64,000 nucleotides of DNA from positions 87,679,104 to 87,743,103 of the forward strand of contig CM019823.1 in NCBI GenBank assembly GCA_009763385.1, read 5' to 3'. This DNA comes from Coix lacryma-jobi var. lacryma-jobi. Taxonomy: Eukaryota > Streptophyta > Magnoliopsida > Poales > Poaceae. The position numbers were made by a program, and so were the translations under genes. This document shows positions 40,981-52,919 of this stretch, piece after piece. The notes beneath the pieces were generated by a model. It did no database searches. It was given only the letters and a program-made list of their open reading frames with translations, and was not told where the DNA came from. How positions within the stretch are numbered: position 1 is the first letter of the stretch; each line of letters starts with the position of its first letter.

Positions 40981-42004
40981 TTTCTGTAATTATCTCTCTC
41001 CTCGTGGTACTGGAGAGCATCCAATGACTCAGAAGAAGGAGTAAAAGAGCCTGGTGGAGCCACTGTTTCTGGAAAAGGAATCTGGATTTGGCTAGAGGAA
41101 GTCCTTACCTTGGAGGGGAAGTGAAAAGTGAATCAGGAACGGATGAACAAGAGAAGCTACCACAAGGGGGCAGGAAACCAATTTTTGCCCATGACGCCGG
41201 CGAGTCGGTGCTCGGCTTCCTTCGGCTTCGTCTCGAGCAGGGCGTTTGCCGTGGTCACCGTTGCCTGCCATTGTTGGAAGTACAGGCAGGGGTTCTCTCT
41301 CTGGTTTGAGGAACTGGAGAGTGGAAAGATTGTGAGTCAAACTATTCGGTTGGACTTGAAGATGATGACTTGCAGAGGGTCGTACTTATTGAACCATGGT
41401 TTGTACCCCGGAAAGCCAAGCATCGTAGTAGGGTTTTCACGATTTTATGGGCCGTTGTTGGGCTAGACCGGATTTTATGCTGAATTGAAGAGATCATAGC
41501 TTTAGAATCCGGAAGCCGATAGGGTTCAGCTAAGAGTTGTTGATGCATAAAGAGTTCAGTTTCGGTTGATTGTTTGGGAACTTACATTACCGATTGGCAC
41601 CGAAAATAGCAAGTTCGGCAAATGGCCTTCGAATTGGGAAGGACTATATTCTATTTCAGGCAGTGGAATTTTAATGGAGAGGTCTTCAAGAAAGATGTTA
41701 ATGGAAAATTCCTTGAAGGTACTGTCCTAACATCGTCATGGATTGAAAAATTAAGAGAAATTCGGAACACTGGACCTGAAAATAGCTGATTACAACAATC
41801 GCCTACAAAACTGACTAACATGATTGTCAGCAATAGCCGATGTGATATACATCGCCTTTAGAGCAAAAGTAGAAGTCAGTGGTTAATGCAAGAAATAAGA
41901 CATACATTGACCTCGAAGGATCAGTCACAGATTGATTTCAAAGGTCAAACAAAAGAACTTCTTATTTACAAAAAGGAGGGGACAAGATTACAGTGGAGAT
42001 CAGT
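40981..42004. other. Element E region between the two antisense genes
   Basis: Contains the possible upstream exon of antisense gene 2 (about 41100-41340, minus) and the third small hairpin (41836). The stretch 41341-41825 has no supported gene; its short ORFs are unconserved. Confidence 0.5.
41836..41855. repeat. Short hairpin motif, copy 3 (element E)
   Basis: CCGATGT gatat ACATCGCC, followed by TTTAG. Confidence 0.7.
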
Positions 42005-42621
42005 TTATCCATTCTGTCCTACTCCTAATTGGGAGATCATGGTCGAAGGAATCATCCAGGCTTCCTTCATATCATCCACAGAATGTTCTACTCTATATTC
42101 CAGCCCCCGCTCACAAACATCAAATCTGCAATAATTGGCACCGAAGTGAATCCGTACAGCGTTGAAGGCAAGCGCTGCGCCGTATCCCATGCCGGCCCTG
42201 AAAATGTTGGGGAGGATTTGGTGAACTTCGTTCACTCGATCCAAGGATGTCGTGCCTGCTGCGTTGGCCGTGATGGCAAGCTTGGCGACGACGGCTTCAA
42301 GAGCATGAAGTTTGACCTCCAGAGCTGAAAAGAAGAAGAGTGAGTAGAAGCAAAAGAAGGAAGTAAAAAACAGAAATGATGAGAATATTCACCGGCAGCC
42401 CGATTCCTAGCGACATCGCGTTCCCGAGAGACTCGAACGAACTCCTGATCCTTCTCCTCCAAATCAAGCTGAAACAAGTCATCATCGATCCTCCTGAACA
42501 AAAAGTAGCGAAGTAAAGACGGTTGTTTCATTTTGAAATGAAGAATAGGAGAAAGCAACCTCTTCTTGGAGGTGCTGGAAAAGCCAAGCTCCAAACTATG
42601 TCTGCTCGCCATGGAAGACAT
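42005..42621 (-). CDS. Antisense gene 1 of element E, three exons, intact
   Basis: Minus-strand gene with ATG at 42621-42619. Exons 42621-42560, 42493-42393 and 42324-42005 are separated by two GT-AG introns of 66 and 68 bp, each with a pyrimidine-rich end (ttttgttcag, cttcttttcag). The spliced length is 483 nt, an open frame of 160 codons plus stop. The product starts MSSMASRHSLELGFSS, has a charged coiled coil (LDLEEKDQEFVRVSRERDVA), then LEVKLHALEAVVAKLA and a globular end with GMGYGAALAFNAVRIHFG. It lies between the pol remnant and the 3' LTR, antisense to pol, just where element C has its antisense gene. I cannot assign a function. Confidence 0.68.
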
Positions 42622-42887
42622 CTTCTAGATTGGATTGGGAGATAATAGGAGGAGAGAGGGTTTTTCTTGATTTTGGGATTGAAACAAGGGAGCTTGAAGG
42701 AGTAAGCCGAAACGAAGTAAAGGGTGACTTAAAAAGACACCAAGGGGTGCATCGGGAGATGAATCGGCAGGTAAGGCAATTATGGCACGCAAAATTTTCA
42801 CGAGGGTGGATGCTTCCGGAGGTTCCACGTCATAGTACGGGAGGAAAGAATTTTGGAATAAAATATTTATCCCAAAATTAGGGGGCA
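42622..42887 (+). other. Element E: promoter region of antisense gene 1 and polypurine tract
   Basis: Ends in aaaattagggggca, the presumed polypurine tract of E, directly before the LTR at 42888. On the minus strand it is the 5' flank of antisense gene 1. Confidence 0.65.
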
Positions 42888-43270
42888 TGTGTTTACACCA
42901 AAATTTGGACTAAGAAAGGGATGAGCCGATTTTACTAAAGATAGCTGCGAATCAGCAGAATCTAGGAAGATCAGTTGATCAAACGGACCAAGAGAATGAC
43001 AAATGGACCCGGCTGGCAATGAAAGAGGTATTCGACAAACGACTAAGCGGTCGGTTAGTCCTCGGAGTTTCGGCAAGCGCCTGTGCGGTCGGCTATCTTG
43101 CAAGGCGGTGATTCCATTCGAGAGGCAAATATGGTAAGTAAAGCCAACTTGCACCAGAAGATATGTGACGATGGAGAGCGTCAAGAGAAAAAGATAGAAA
43201 TAGGACTCGTATTTTTTCCAAGTTTCATTGTATAAGTCGTAGTCTTCCAAGACTCGTATTTCGCCCAGGG

Positions 43271-43280
43271 TATAAATATA
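43271..43280 (+). promoter_or_regulatory. TATA box of element E LTR
   Basis: GGGTATAAATATAGACCC, about 380 bp into the LTR, in the sense direction of E. Confidence 0.65.
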
Positions 43281-43347
43281 GACCCTCGGCCATTGTAAAA
43301 TTGTTCACAATTATCTCAATACAAACCGGCCCCGTGCCACCTTTTGA

Positions 43348-43352
43348 GTCCT
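43348..43352. repeat. Target site duplication of element F, left copy
   Basis: GTCCT directly before TGAAGGACC, repeated at 54915-54919. Confidence 0.95.
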
Positions 43353-45347
43353 TGAAGGACCGAGAAGCAACCAGAAAGCGACCAGAGGGGGGGTGAATGG
43401 GAGCTTCAAATTTTCCTTTCGGAAACTAGTAGCCACTGTCCCGAGAATCACCCCAACCGACAAACCTTAGAGCTTGCTAGTGTCCACGACCCTAGATGTA
43501 GGGTGGATGCTTCCAAAAAGCACAGCGGGACACTACACAACTCTAGAAACCCAAAGCAAAAGACGGAAACCAAATCCGACAAAGAACGAACGATTCGCGA
43601 ACGAAAACACGCTGAGACAACACTGACCGGACTCACCCTGCGTCCGGTCAACAGGCACCGGACGCGTCCGGTCAGCCAAGGACGGATTTCGGTGCTCTCT
43701 GTGTTGGACCGGACTCACCAGAGTCGAGCGTCCGGTCAGTTCACAGTGCGTCCGGTCACACAAGCCAAAACACGTGAACAGTAAAAACGGAGCGTCCGGT
43801 CAGGTGCAAACACCAGCGTCCGGTCAAGTTAGAAAGGTGCTGCGCGATATTCAACCACCGGACGCGTCCGGTCAACCCGAGGACAGCGTCCGATCACCCC
43901 GACAGCACCCTATTCATCCACCTATTTGAATCAAACTCTCCCAAAAACAAATCCTATAGGGATCAAACTTGGTGAGAGGAGTCTCAAAGAGTATAGTGAG
44001 CTATCTCTAAGAGATCATGGCTCGAACCTATCTCCAAATCGATGGATCGAAGAATTTCGGGAGAAGGGAGAAAACTTGTCCCGAAACGAAAAATCGATCG
44101 ATCTCCTAGACCGTGAGGTTAGAGATTAATTCCTTCGGTGGAAAGAAGTGCCTCACGATCTAGAACAACTTGCTTCAAACGGATTTACAAAAGATGAACC
44201 GAGCAAAGAGATCAAGCGACGTGAAGAACGTGGAGAAAAAGGATTCCGCGAAGAACACGAACAAAACACGAATCACAACCACGATCTGCAGCCGTAGCGC
44301 AAACACACACTACAACCGTGAGGTTACGGCCTCACTTCCTCGAAATCAACAGTACACAGAGGCAAGTCTCTCTACGGATCTCAGCTAGCTACAGCATGGA
44401 ATGGGAGAGCAGAAAACCCTAGAAGCAAAGAACAAATGAGAGATGTCTAACTGAGATGGGGGGAGGAGGGTGTCTCCCCGACTACTTATCCTAATTCTAG
44501 CATAGGTCTATTTCCTACTCTACCCCTCTCTATTCTAATTATAGAGCGAATCAACTAAACCCTGGGGTTATTCTGGACCAACTCAAGTGGTAGGTGTATC
44601 CGACGGCCACGCCCGCACAGCCCGAAGCGTTGCCTCGACGCAACCTCCAGATTGCCGCCACATGCCGCCCTCGCTCTGCACCCCCGGTTTTGTGGCCCAA
44701 ACCGGGAAACCAGCCTTTTCCAGCCATCCCCCGGTTTTGAGGCCCAAACCGGGAAACCAGCCCACCAGCTTCTGAGTTTTGAGGCCAAACTCAGCAAACC
44801 CTCAGCGCCCAGGTTTTGAGGCCCAAACCTGGAAACCATCCTCAGCCCGAGTTTTGAGGCCAAACTCGAAAACCCTCAGCCCGAGTTTTGTGGCCAAACT
44901 CGGAAACCGTCCATCCGATGGTTTTTCCCTGGCTCTACCACCAAACCGAAGCCGTAGAGGGGAGGCACCGCCCATGCACCCCGTCCACCGACACGTGTCC
45001 CCAGGTCCTCGACCCGAGCAACACCGTGCCCCGCAAGTCTTCACTTGTCGCTGTCCCAGGCTGCCAGCCACCATAGCTGATCCTCAGGCACTCTGGTCCC
45101 TCAGTCCAAGCCTCACATCGGCCCTTCACCGCTTGGTACATCGGCATGGCACGTCTGCCGCACGGCACGCCCATCCTTCACCGCACCCGGTCCGTCAGCA
45201 CGACACGTCTCAACTTGACCTTCACCTTGCCCTCGATCACTGTCTCCGTGCTCGACACCTGCACTACACAAGCCAAAGAACCTGCGATCAAGCCCCGTTG
45301 ACAATCACTCATCACTCAGAGACCAGACATACACCCATGTATCCGCA
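43353..45347 (-). repeat. Element F 3' LTR
   Basis: 1,995 bp. On the minus strand it runs TGCGGATACATGGG to GGTCCTTCA. It holds a six-unit hairpin array at about 44688-44910 and the GACCGGACGC array at 43625-43900. Confidence 0.95.
44688..44910. repeat. Six-unit hairpin array in the LTR of F
   Basis: Read on the plus strand: CCCGG/CCGGG twice, CTGAG/CTCAG, CCAGG/CCTGG, CCGAG/CTCG (one arm decayed), CCGAG/CTCGG. Loops are ttgaggccc or ttgtggccc. The matching array in the 5' LTR is at 54253-54477. Confidence 0.88.
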
Positions 45348-46973
45348 ATCTCCCCCTTGATGAGTGCATTGTCAACTACTCACACAAATCATAATAGAAA
45401 AGAGAATAAGAAGAAGGAAGAAGGAAGAAGAGAGAACTCAACCAAATGACCCGAAAGCATAGCAAAGCCGAAGAAGGTCAAGTGGAAAGAGCGAAAGAAC
45501 TTGGTCCCCAAAGACATGGGCAACGGCTCGACGCAACCAAGCAAAGCAAAGCTAGCCCTCAAGAAGAGGTAGAACAGGCTCAACACCGCTAGCAAGTCCC
45601 AATTGGAAACTCCAGAGAAAAGAGCTCAAAACCAATTGAAGCCAAATGAAAATCGAAGCAAAATGCTAGTCCCTCAAGATAGAGGCACAGAGGCTCAACA
45701 CAACTAGCAAAGAAAGCTCGATATCAATGACTTTCGGCCAAACATGCTCCGAACCAATTGCCGAACCAATTGAGATCAATCAAAAACAAAATGCCCTGAA
45801 AATGTTTGCTAGTCCCTCAAGATAGAGGCAAAGGCTCAACACAACTAGCAAACTCCCCCTCGACAAGTGCAAGCAACTAGGAAGATCCAAAAATTCCCCC
45901 TTCGATGAACATCCAGGAGACATATGATTTGCAATTTCTCCCCCTTAGTTGAAAATGCACTAATCAAGAAAAAGCATTAAGGCAAGAAACTCCCCCTTCC
46001 AACATGCATATGAAGTCAGAAATGCAAGTTAGCAGCTTCAGGCATATATTCAAAAGAGTGCAAAAATGCTCTAAACAGTAGAACTCCAATAACTCAATAT
46101 GCGCACAGCTAGCAAAGGCTCAAACTGATCACACATACGAAATATGAAGCATATGAGCAAGTGAGCAGTTTTAGCCAAAAAGATAGTCACCATCAAAATA
46201 GCACTTCGCATGTATAGACAGGAATCCAAACAAGTGCTAAACATGTATACAAGGTGAACTACCCGTAGCAAAGTTCAATCATCATGCATAGGAATGAAGC
46301 ATATACTTGTGATTTCATTTTTAATATCGGAGTTGCAGCGGTGAAATTACACAAGTTTAATCATTTGCATGTGATTGCGAGAGGTTGAAAGCTTGTCATT
46401 GCCTAACTTTTCAACCGAGCGAAGCCTATGCCGAAGCAATCAGAAGCTTAAAGCTACAGTTTCGGTCATACACTACACGACTCAAGTTTAACTCAAAGTG
46501 CAATGAGAAACAGTCTCGATACCGGGAGGTGTTGACAAGCAATCCCATCTCGATCTTTTCAATTCACTAAAACTTGGTTCAAATTTTAAACATGATATGA
46601 ACATACCAAGCAAGTGAATGACTCAGAACTAGAGACATAGCAACCTAGCATATATGAAAAGCAGGAATGGAGTCAACACATCCTACACATGCTAGTTGCA
46701 TATCTCAATGGTGAACATTTTTAGATTTTATATACATTAAGCAAGTTCACCATTCCAAAATAGCTCAGCTCACAACATGTACTAGTGATCAGAAGGAGCA
46801 TAAGCTACAAGCATCAACATAAGCATCGGAGCACACTACATAGAGCATAGTTACATTCTAGTGATTATAAACATGAAGCTCAGTATGTAAATGCGTATGC
46901 TGAAATGCAACAGAAAAGAAAGACAAACAAAAAAGGTCAGTCTATTATACAAGAACCAAAATGTTTCCCCCAT
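45348..46973 (-). other. Element F 3' tail with polypurine motifs
   Basis: Same tail as A and D in reverse. Blocks read ctcccccttgatg (45349), actccccctcgac, attcccccttcg, ctcccccttagttg and actcccccttcc up to about 46000. The block at 45349 adjoins the LTR. No gene supported. Confidence 0.85.
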
Positions 46974-49900
46974 CTAAAAGGGGAAACACACACCAAGCTC
47001 ACCCCTCAACCTATTAAAGGTTGATTCGTCTAAAGGCTTGGTGAAAATATCAGCCAGTTGATGATGAGTATCGACATGGCGAAGGTCGATATCACCCTTC
47101 TCCTGGTGGTCTCGCAAGAAATGAAAGCGCACATCAATGTGTTTGGTCTTCGAGTGAAGCACGGGGTTCTTAGCAACGCTAATAGCACTCGTGCTGTCAC
47201 AAAGCAAAGGTACGCGAGAAAAACTCAGACCAAAATCACGCAAAGTGGCCATCATCCATAGCAATTGGGAGCAGCAGCTAGCCGCAACAACATATTCAGC
47301 CTCTGTGGTAGACTGAGCGACACTAGACTGCTTGCGAGAAGACCACGATACAAGAGAAGATCCAATAAACTGGCAAGTCCTAGAAGTGGACTTGCGCTCA
47401 ATGCGACAACCAGCAAAATCGGCATCCGAATAACCGCAAAGGGAGAGGGTGGAGGAAGCAGAATACCAAATCCCGAGCTCAGGTGTGCAACGAAGGTACC
47501 TGAATATGCGCTTCACCGCCTGACGGTGAGAAGTGCGCGGCGACACCTGAAAGCTCGCGCACAGACACACCGCGAACTGGATGTCCGGGCGTGTCGCCGT
47601 CAGGTAGAGGAGCGACCCGATCATGCTGCGGTACTCCTTCTGGTCCACTGCTTCTCCATCCACATCCGAATTCAGGGCAGTCATCATCGACATGGGTGTC
47701 GGAAGAGGCTTGGCCTCACCCATATCGAACTGCTTCAGCAATTCCTTAGTGTACTTGCCCTGGTGCACGAACGTCCCCTCTCGGGATTGCTTAATTTGCA
47801 ACCCGAGAAAGAATGTCAGCTCGCCCATCATGCTCATCTCGAACTCCCTGCTCATATTATCTGCAAACTTGGCAACCAAAGTGTGAGAAGAACCACCGAA
47901 AAAGATATCATCCACATACATTTGGACCAAGAGAGTGTCTTTGCCTTGCCTGAGGAGAAAGAGCGTTTTATCTACACATCCCATTTTAAAACCCTTAGCA
48001 AGCAAAAAGGTTTTCAACCTATCATACCAGGCTCTAGGGGCTTGTTTCAAACCATATAAAGCTTTGTGGAGTTTAAAAACATGGTTTGGAAACTTGGGAT
48101 TTTCAAAACCGGGGGGTTGCTCAACATAAACTTCTTCTTCTATGTAGCCGTTTAAGAAGGCACTCTTGACATCCATTTGAAAAAGTTTGAAACCTCTGGA
48201 TGCAGCAAAGGCCAAGAGTATCCTAATAGCCTCCAAACGAGCTACAGGAGCAAACGTCTCCTCATACTCTATCCCCTCCTTCTGACTATAACCCTTCGCT
48301 ACAAGCTTGGCCTTGTTTCTAACAACGTGGCCATCCTCTCCTTGCTTGTTTTTGAAAACCCATTTTGTCCCAATGGGTTTACAGTCTGGAGGAGGTGGAA
48401 CTAGAACCCAAACCCGATTTCACTCAAAATTTTCTAACTCCTCATGCATGGCATTGACCCAATCAGGATCCGTCAATGCGTGTCCAACATCTCGGGGCTC
48501 AAAATTAGCAACAAACGCAGAATGAGCGAAGTGTGAGATTTGTTGTGACCTGGACCGAGTGACACGTTCGCCGATGTCACCGATCATCTGCTGAGGGTGG
48601 TGCTGGCGCTGGATGTGTCGTGGCGCCTCCCTTGCCGAAGTGGCCTCCCCCTCAACAGCGGCTGGCGCCTCCCCGGGTACGAATGGTACCGCTCGGGGTG
48701 GCGGATCCCACGGCCCCCAGGAAGAAGAGGTGTCGGGGCCGTGAGTCGTCGTAGAAGCCGCTCTTGGCGGCACAGCAGGTGGAGGGGTGCTGGATCATCC
48801 ATACCTTCAGCACCCTTGTCCTCGTCATCGAAAAGAGGCTCACCTACCTCATGATCACCTGCACGCTCAAAACGAGAAGAGGGACAAACAAGAGTCTCGT
48901 CGAAGGTGACATCTGATGTCTCCATGACTCGGTTATTATCAAGGTTAAGTACACGATATGCGCGAGTGTGAGTGCCATAACCCAAAAATACACCATCAGA
49001 AGAACGAGACTCAAACTTGTCCAGGTTGCCTTTCTTCAATATAAAACAGTGGCAACCAAAGACTCTGAAATAACTCACCTTGGGCTGTCTTCCAGAACGC
49101 AACTCATAAGAAGTCTTTTTCAAGAACGCTCTCAGAAAAATGTGATTTGAAATGTAGCATGCAGTGTTGATAGCTTCGACCCAATATCGCCTAGGAGTCC
49201 TATGCTCATCAAGCATCGTCCTAGCCATCTCCACAAGGGTCCGATTCTTCCTCTCTACAACACCATTTTGGCGCGGCGTGTAGGGGGAAGAGAACTGATG
49301 CTCCAAACCAAGGTGGTTACAAATCTTCTCAAAATCTGAATTTTTGAATTCGGAACCATTATCACTCCGAATTGCTCGCATCGAGTTCAAAGGGAACTCT
49401 TTCTGAAGACGCAAAATCAGATTGCGAGCAAAAGAGAAAGTCTCAGTCTTCTCAGCTAAAAAGAAGACCCACGAATATCTCAAAAAGTCATCAACAACAA
49501 CAAGTACATACCACTTCCCCCCAACCGAGCTCACCCGAGCCGGACCAACAAGGTCCATGTGCAAAAGCTCTCCAGGGCGCTTGGTCATGACCTGAGTCAC
49601 TAGATGGTGGGGAGCAGCAACCATCTTCCCGTGTCTACAAGAGTGGCGAACAAGATCCTTCTCCATATGCAACTTGGGCAATCCTCGGATTAGGCCAAGT
49701 GAACTAAGCCTTGCAAGCAAGTCGAAGCTCAAATGTCCAAGTCTCCTATGCCATTTCCAAAGATCGGAGGAGGAAGGTCCAGCCACAAGACAACGAGAAG
49801 TGCCAAAAGACTCCGAGAAATTCGCACGAAAGACTTTTCCAAAGGGCGAAATCAAACACACAAGATTGCCCTGAGGATCCAAAATACGACTGAGATTCGT

Positions 49901-50170
49901 TTTAAAATGAATCTCATAGTCATCATCAAAAAGTTGCGAAACAGAAAGCAAGTTAAAATGCAGGTTAGAAACAAGAGCAACATCGCGCAACACAAAGTGC
50001 TCATTAACCCGCACCGACCCATGAGACAACACCTTACCATTACTATTGTCGCCGAAGGTGATAAATTCCTTTCCGGCAACAGGGCTAAGGCTGGAGAACC
50101 ACTTGGCGTTTCTGGTCATGTGCCTCGAACAACCGAAATCCACCAACCAAATGTCCTCCAACCGTTTTAC
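46974..50170 (-). pseudogene. pol: Element F pol, one frameshift and one stop
   Basis: Opens at 50170 on the minus strand right after TAG, with no ATG. Protease (WLVDFGCSRHM, where Ser of DSG is replaced by Phe), integrase (HRRLGHLSFD, SDNGSEF, VVERKNR), RT (YVDDIFFGG, about 47910) and RNase H (SDADFAGC to GELGVCFPF). A C-run one base short near 48790 shifts the frame between integrase and RT, and TGA at 48420-48422 interrupts the start of RT (CAA in A, CGA in D). The changed protease active site is a second, independent defect. Confidence 0.9.
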
Positions 50171-50175
50171 CTACA

Positions 50176-52856
50176 TCAATAAAAAGACATAGGGTGAGCA
50201 TACGGTCCAACACTGGGGTTAGTGAAGTAAGGGGAATACCAGTGTTGGACCGGCCGCTCAAAAGAACGGTTAGCAGAAAAACCATTCCTAGCACATCTAC
50301 GAGAGGAGCGATCACCACGTAGAGGAAAACGTGGTCCGCTAAGGGAGGAGCGTCCATCGCGATACTCAAAACGCGGTGGGGGAAAACGCTCAACTACAAA
50401 GCCTCCGCCAGGGGTCCATAGCCTACAACTGCAGGCTCCCGCCGGGCACGCTCTCTATGAGGCCTAGGCCTAGCAACTTGAGGCACTGTGCCTCTAGGCC
50501 TAGCATCTCTCCTCGGAGCTCTCCTCTGCCTAGGCCTAGGAACTTGAGGTTCTGGACCTCTGGGCCTAGCAGCTCTCCTCTGGACGTTCGGCACATGTGC
50601 ACCATGGAAAGGGTGGTACATGTCTGGGTTGTCCATCTCCCGAGCACGGCGCGCCTCTCTCTTGCGCCTAAAAAAGAACTCGCTCAAGTGTCCATCTCTC
50701 CCACAGAAGTCACAATGATACCTCACCGCACGCAAAGGGGGTTGTTGGTACTCATGGCTATGGGTGTGGATCACTTTGCCCTTCTGTGGCAACTCCTCCT
50801 GGATGGGTGGCTTTGTATCCAACTTGTTCTTTAGGTGGTTGGGTTTGGGATGCCACACTTGGTTCTTGGGTGGAGCTCTCGGAGGTTCCTTAAACACCCC
50901 ATCCTTGGTGGTAGGCTTAGCGGGCTCCTTGGGTGGAAGCTTGGTAAGTTTAGGAGTAGTGCTGGAGTTGGGCTTCTCACTCGGTTTCAGACCACTCGAC
51001 TCTCCAATCTTCCCAAAAGCGGAAAGATCGACACCCTGAGCAAAACCTACACCTGAACCTCTAGCAGCTCGCTTAAATTGGGAGATCATCATCCCGAGCT
51101 GCGGCTCACTACAAGAGACCCATGACAAGATGGTCCGAAGGTATGTGTTTTCCTCCTCGGTTTGCATCTTGCCATGCTTGACATTCGCAATCTCCATCTC
51201 CAAAACCTCACACAGCACGCACTTGGACACACAAGTGCTACCTGAGTTGACCTCCTCAAGAGACACAATCTTGGCATTCTTCTCTGTCAACTCAGATTGC
51301 AAGACAGGACAAGTCTTGCATGCACCCAACAGCTGCGGCCTAGCACGGAGCTCATCCACCTCTCCAACCAAAGCAACATACTTGCTCCTCAAAGTGAGAA
51401 GTTCAGTCATGTGCTTGGTGCACGACTCGCACTCACTCTCCTCCGACACAACCACGGTGGACCGAGCGAACTCAAGCTCCTTCACCGTGTCCTCCCACTT
51501 TTGCCTAAACTCCTTGCGCTCTCTAGCAGCACGCCTAAGTAGTTTATCTTGGCTAAGGAGGGCAGCAGTAAGTTTCTCAACCTCGGCAGAGAGATCGTCG
51601 TAGGTGAGAGATACCTAGGAGGTGTCGTCGTCGTCATCGTCATTCCGAGGGGTATGCTCCAGCTCGCTTCCGACCTCATCACCAAGCGCCATGGTGCAGA
51701 AGCCGTCGTCGTCGGCGAAGAAGCAGAGACCGTTCAGCTTGTCCTCGATCCTCTTCTTCTTCTCGGACTCGTCGTCACTTGATGAAGCGGAGTCGTCATC
51801 CGAACCGTCGACGTCGCTGAGCGTGGCGAAGAACGCACGCTGCTCAGCCTGGGCCTTCTCCAAGTACTTCTTCTTGATGTACTCTTTGTCGAAGCCGCCC
51901 CTCTTCTTGCGCCTTGGGGGGACGTACTTCTCCTTGTGCTTGGAGTCGTACTTGTGCCCATGATCGCCCTTCCCCGAATGCTTGTTCTTCTTGGGGCAGT
52001 TGGCGATGAAGTGGTCGGGGTCGCCGAACTCATAGCATCCTGAGCGTCCTCCTCCGCGGCGACGGTTCAAGCGGTTGTTGAGGAACCGCGTGAACCGGTT
52101 GGCAAGCAAGGCCAACTCCTCGTCTCCCAAAGACTCCAGCTGATCCTCTGTGATAGAAAAGAGAGATGATAGCGCAAAGCCAGCAGAGGGATTAGCGGAA
52201 GAGCCAGAAACCAAAGCCATAGACGGGCCAAAAGAGTTCTCATAAGAAGCCCTCGCCATGGCATCAATCTCACTGGACTTGAGCTTACTGAAGAGCTCGT
52301 CGCATGTGAGGGTCTCATAGTTAGGCGATTCGATGATCGCCTGAACCTTGGAATCCCATACCGACTGATCGAGAGTGTGCAAAAGCTTCAAGGCTCTCTC
52401 ATGATCGTTGAAAGGCAACTGCTCCTTGTTAGCCCTCATCCTGTTGACAATCACCTGAAAGCGAGCGAATAAACTTTCTATGCTCTCGCCAGGCTGATGT
52501 CGAAAGTTCTCATACTCTCTCTTGAATGACTCGTAGAGTCGGGTTTTGACTTGAGAGGTTCCCTCATGGAAACGCATGAGGGTGGCCCAAATCTCCCAAG
52601 CCGTAGAGAGGTGAGAAACGCGATCAAACTCACCCATGCTCAAACAAGAGAAAAGAGCATTACGGGCTCGGCTATTGGCATCGTGCTCATCTATCTGAAG
52701 CTGAGTGACACGAGCAGCCAAGACCACGTAATCGGCAGAGTTGCAAATATCCCAAATGGAAGCACCCAAACTCTGCAGATAGGCCGACATACGTATCTTC
52801 CAATACGCATAGTTCGTCCCATCGAAAAACGGCGGTTTGCCCACGCCGCGATCCAT
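50176..52856 (-). pseudogene. gag: Element F gag, stop and frameshift
   Basis: ATG at 52856. The same domains as in A are present: FDGTNYAYWKIRM, capsid part, a first knuckle whose second Cys is Phe (CYEFGDPDHFIANC), acidic linker, coiled coil. The second knuckle CDFCGRDGHLSEFF has lost its last Cys. TAG at 51615-51617 replaces CAG, and the frame shifts near 50420. The terminator is TGA at 50176-50178. The frame is intact where A has its extra G. Confidence 0.88.
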
Positions 52857-52905
52857 GTCGCCTTCTGTGGATCTGGAACCGGCTAAGGTGGAAGATCCTT
52901 AACTA

Positions 52906-52917
52906 GCTCTGATACCA
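52906..52917 (-). other. Primer binding site of element F
   Basis: The minus strand reads TGGTATCAGAGC, an exact complement of the initiator tRNA-Met end, 2 bp from the LTR. Confidence 0.92.
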
Positions 52918-52919
52918 AT

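Larger units (their letters stand above)
42888..43352 (+). repeat. Element E 3' LTR, first part
   Basis: Begins TGTGTTTACACCAAAATTTGG. The TATA box TATAAATATAG is at 43271. The LTR is split by element F at 43352/43353 and seems to continue at 54915 (tagtcgtgtcgtcgagttctg), since the 5 bp GTCCT is duplicated there. A related fragment of the first 435 bp is at 148-582, minus. Confidence 0.8.

Noticed and set aside
47265..48059. 264-codon plus-strand ORF
   Set aside because: Antisense shadow of the RT/RNase H of F; similar shadows appear opposite A (8565-9212) and D (33489-34022).
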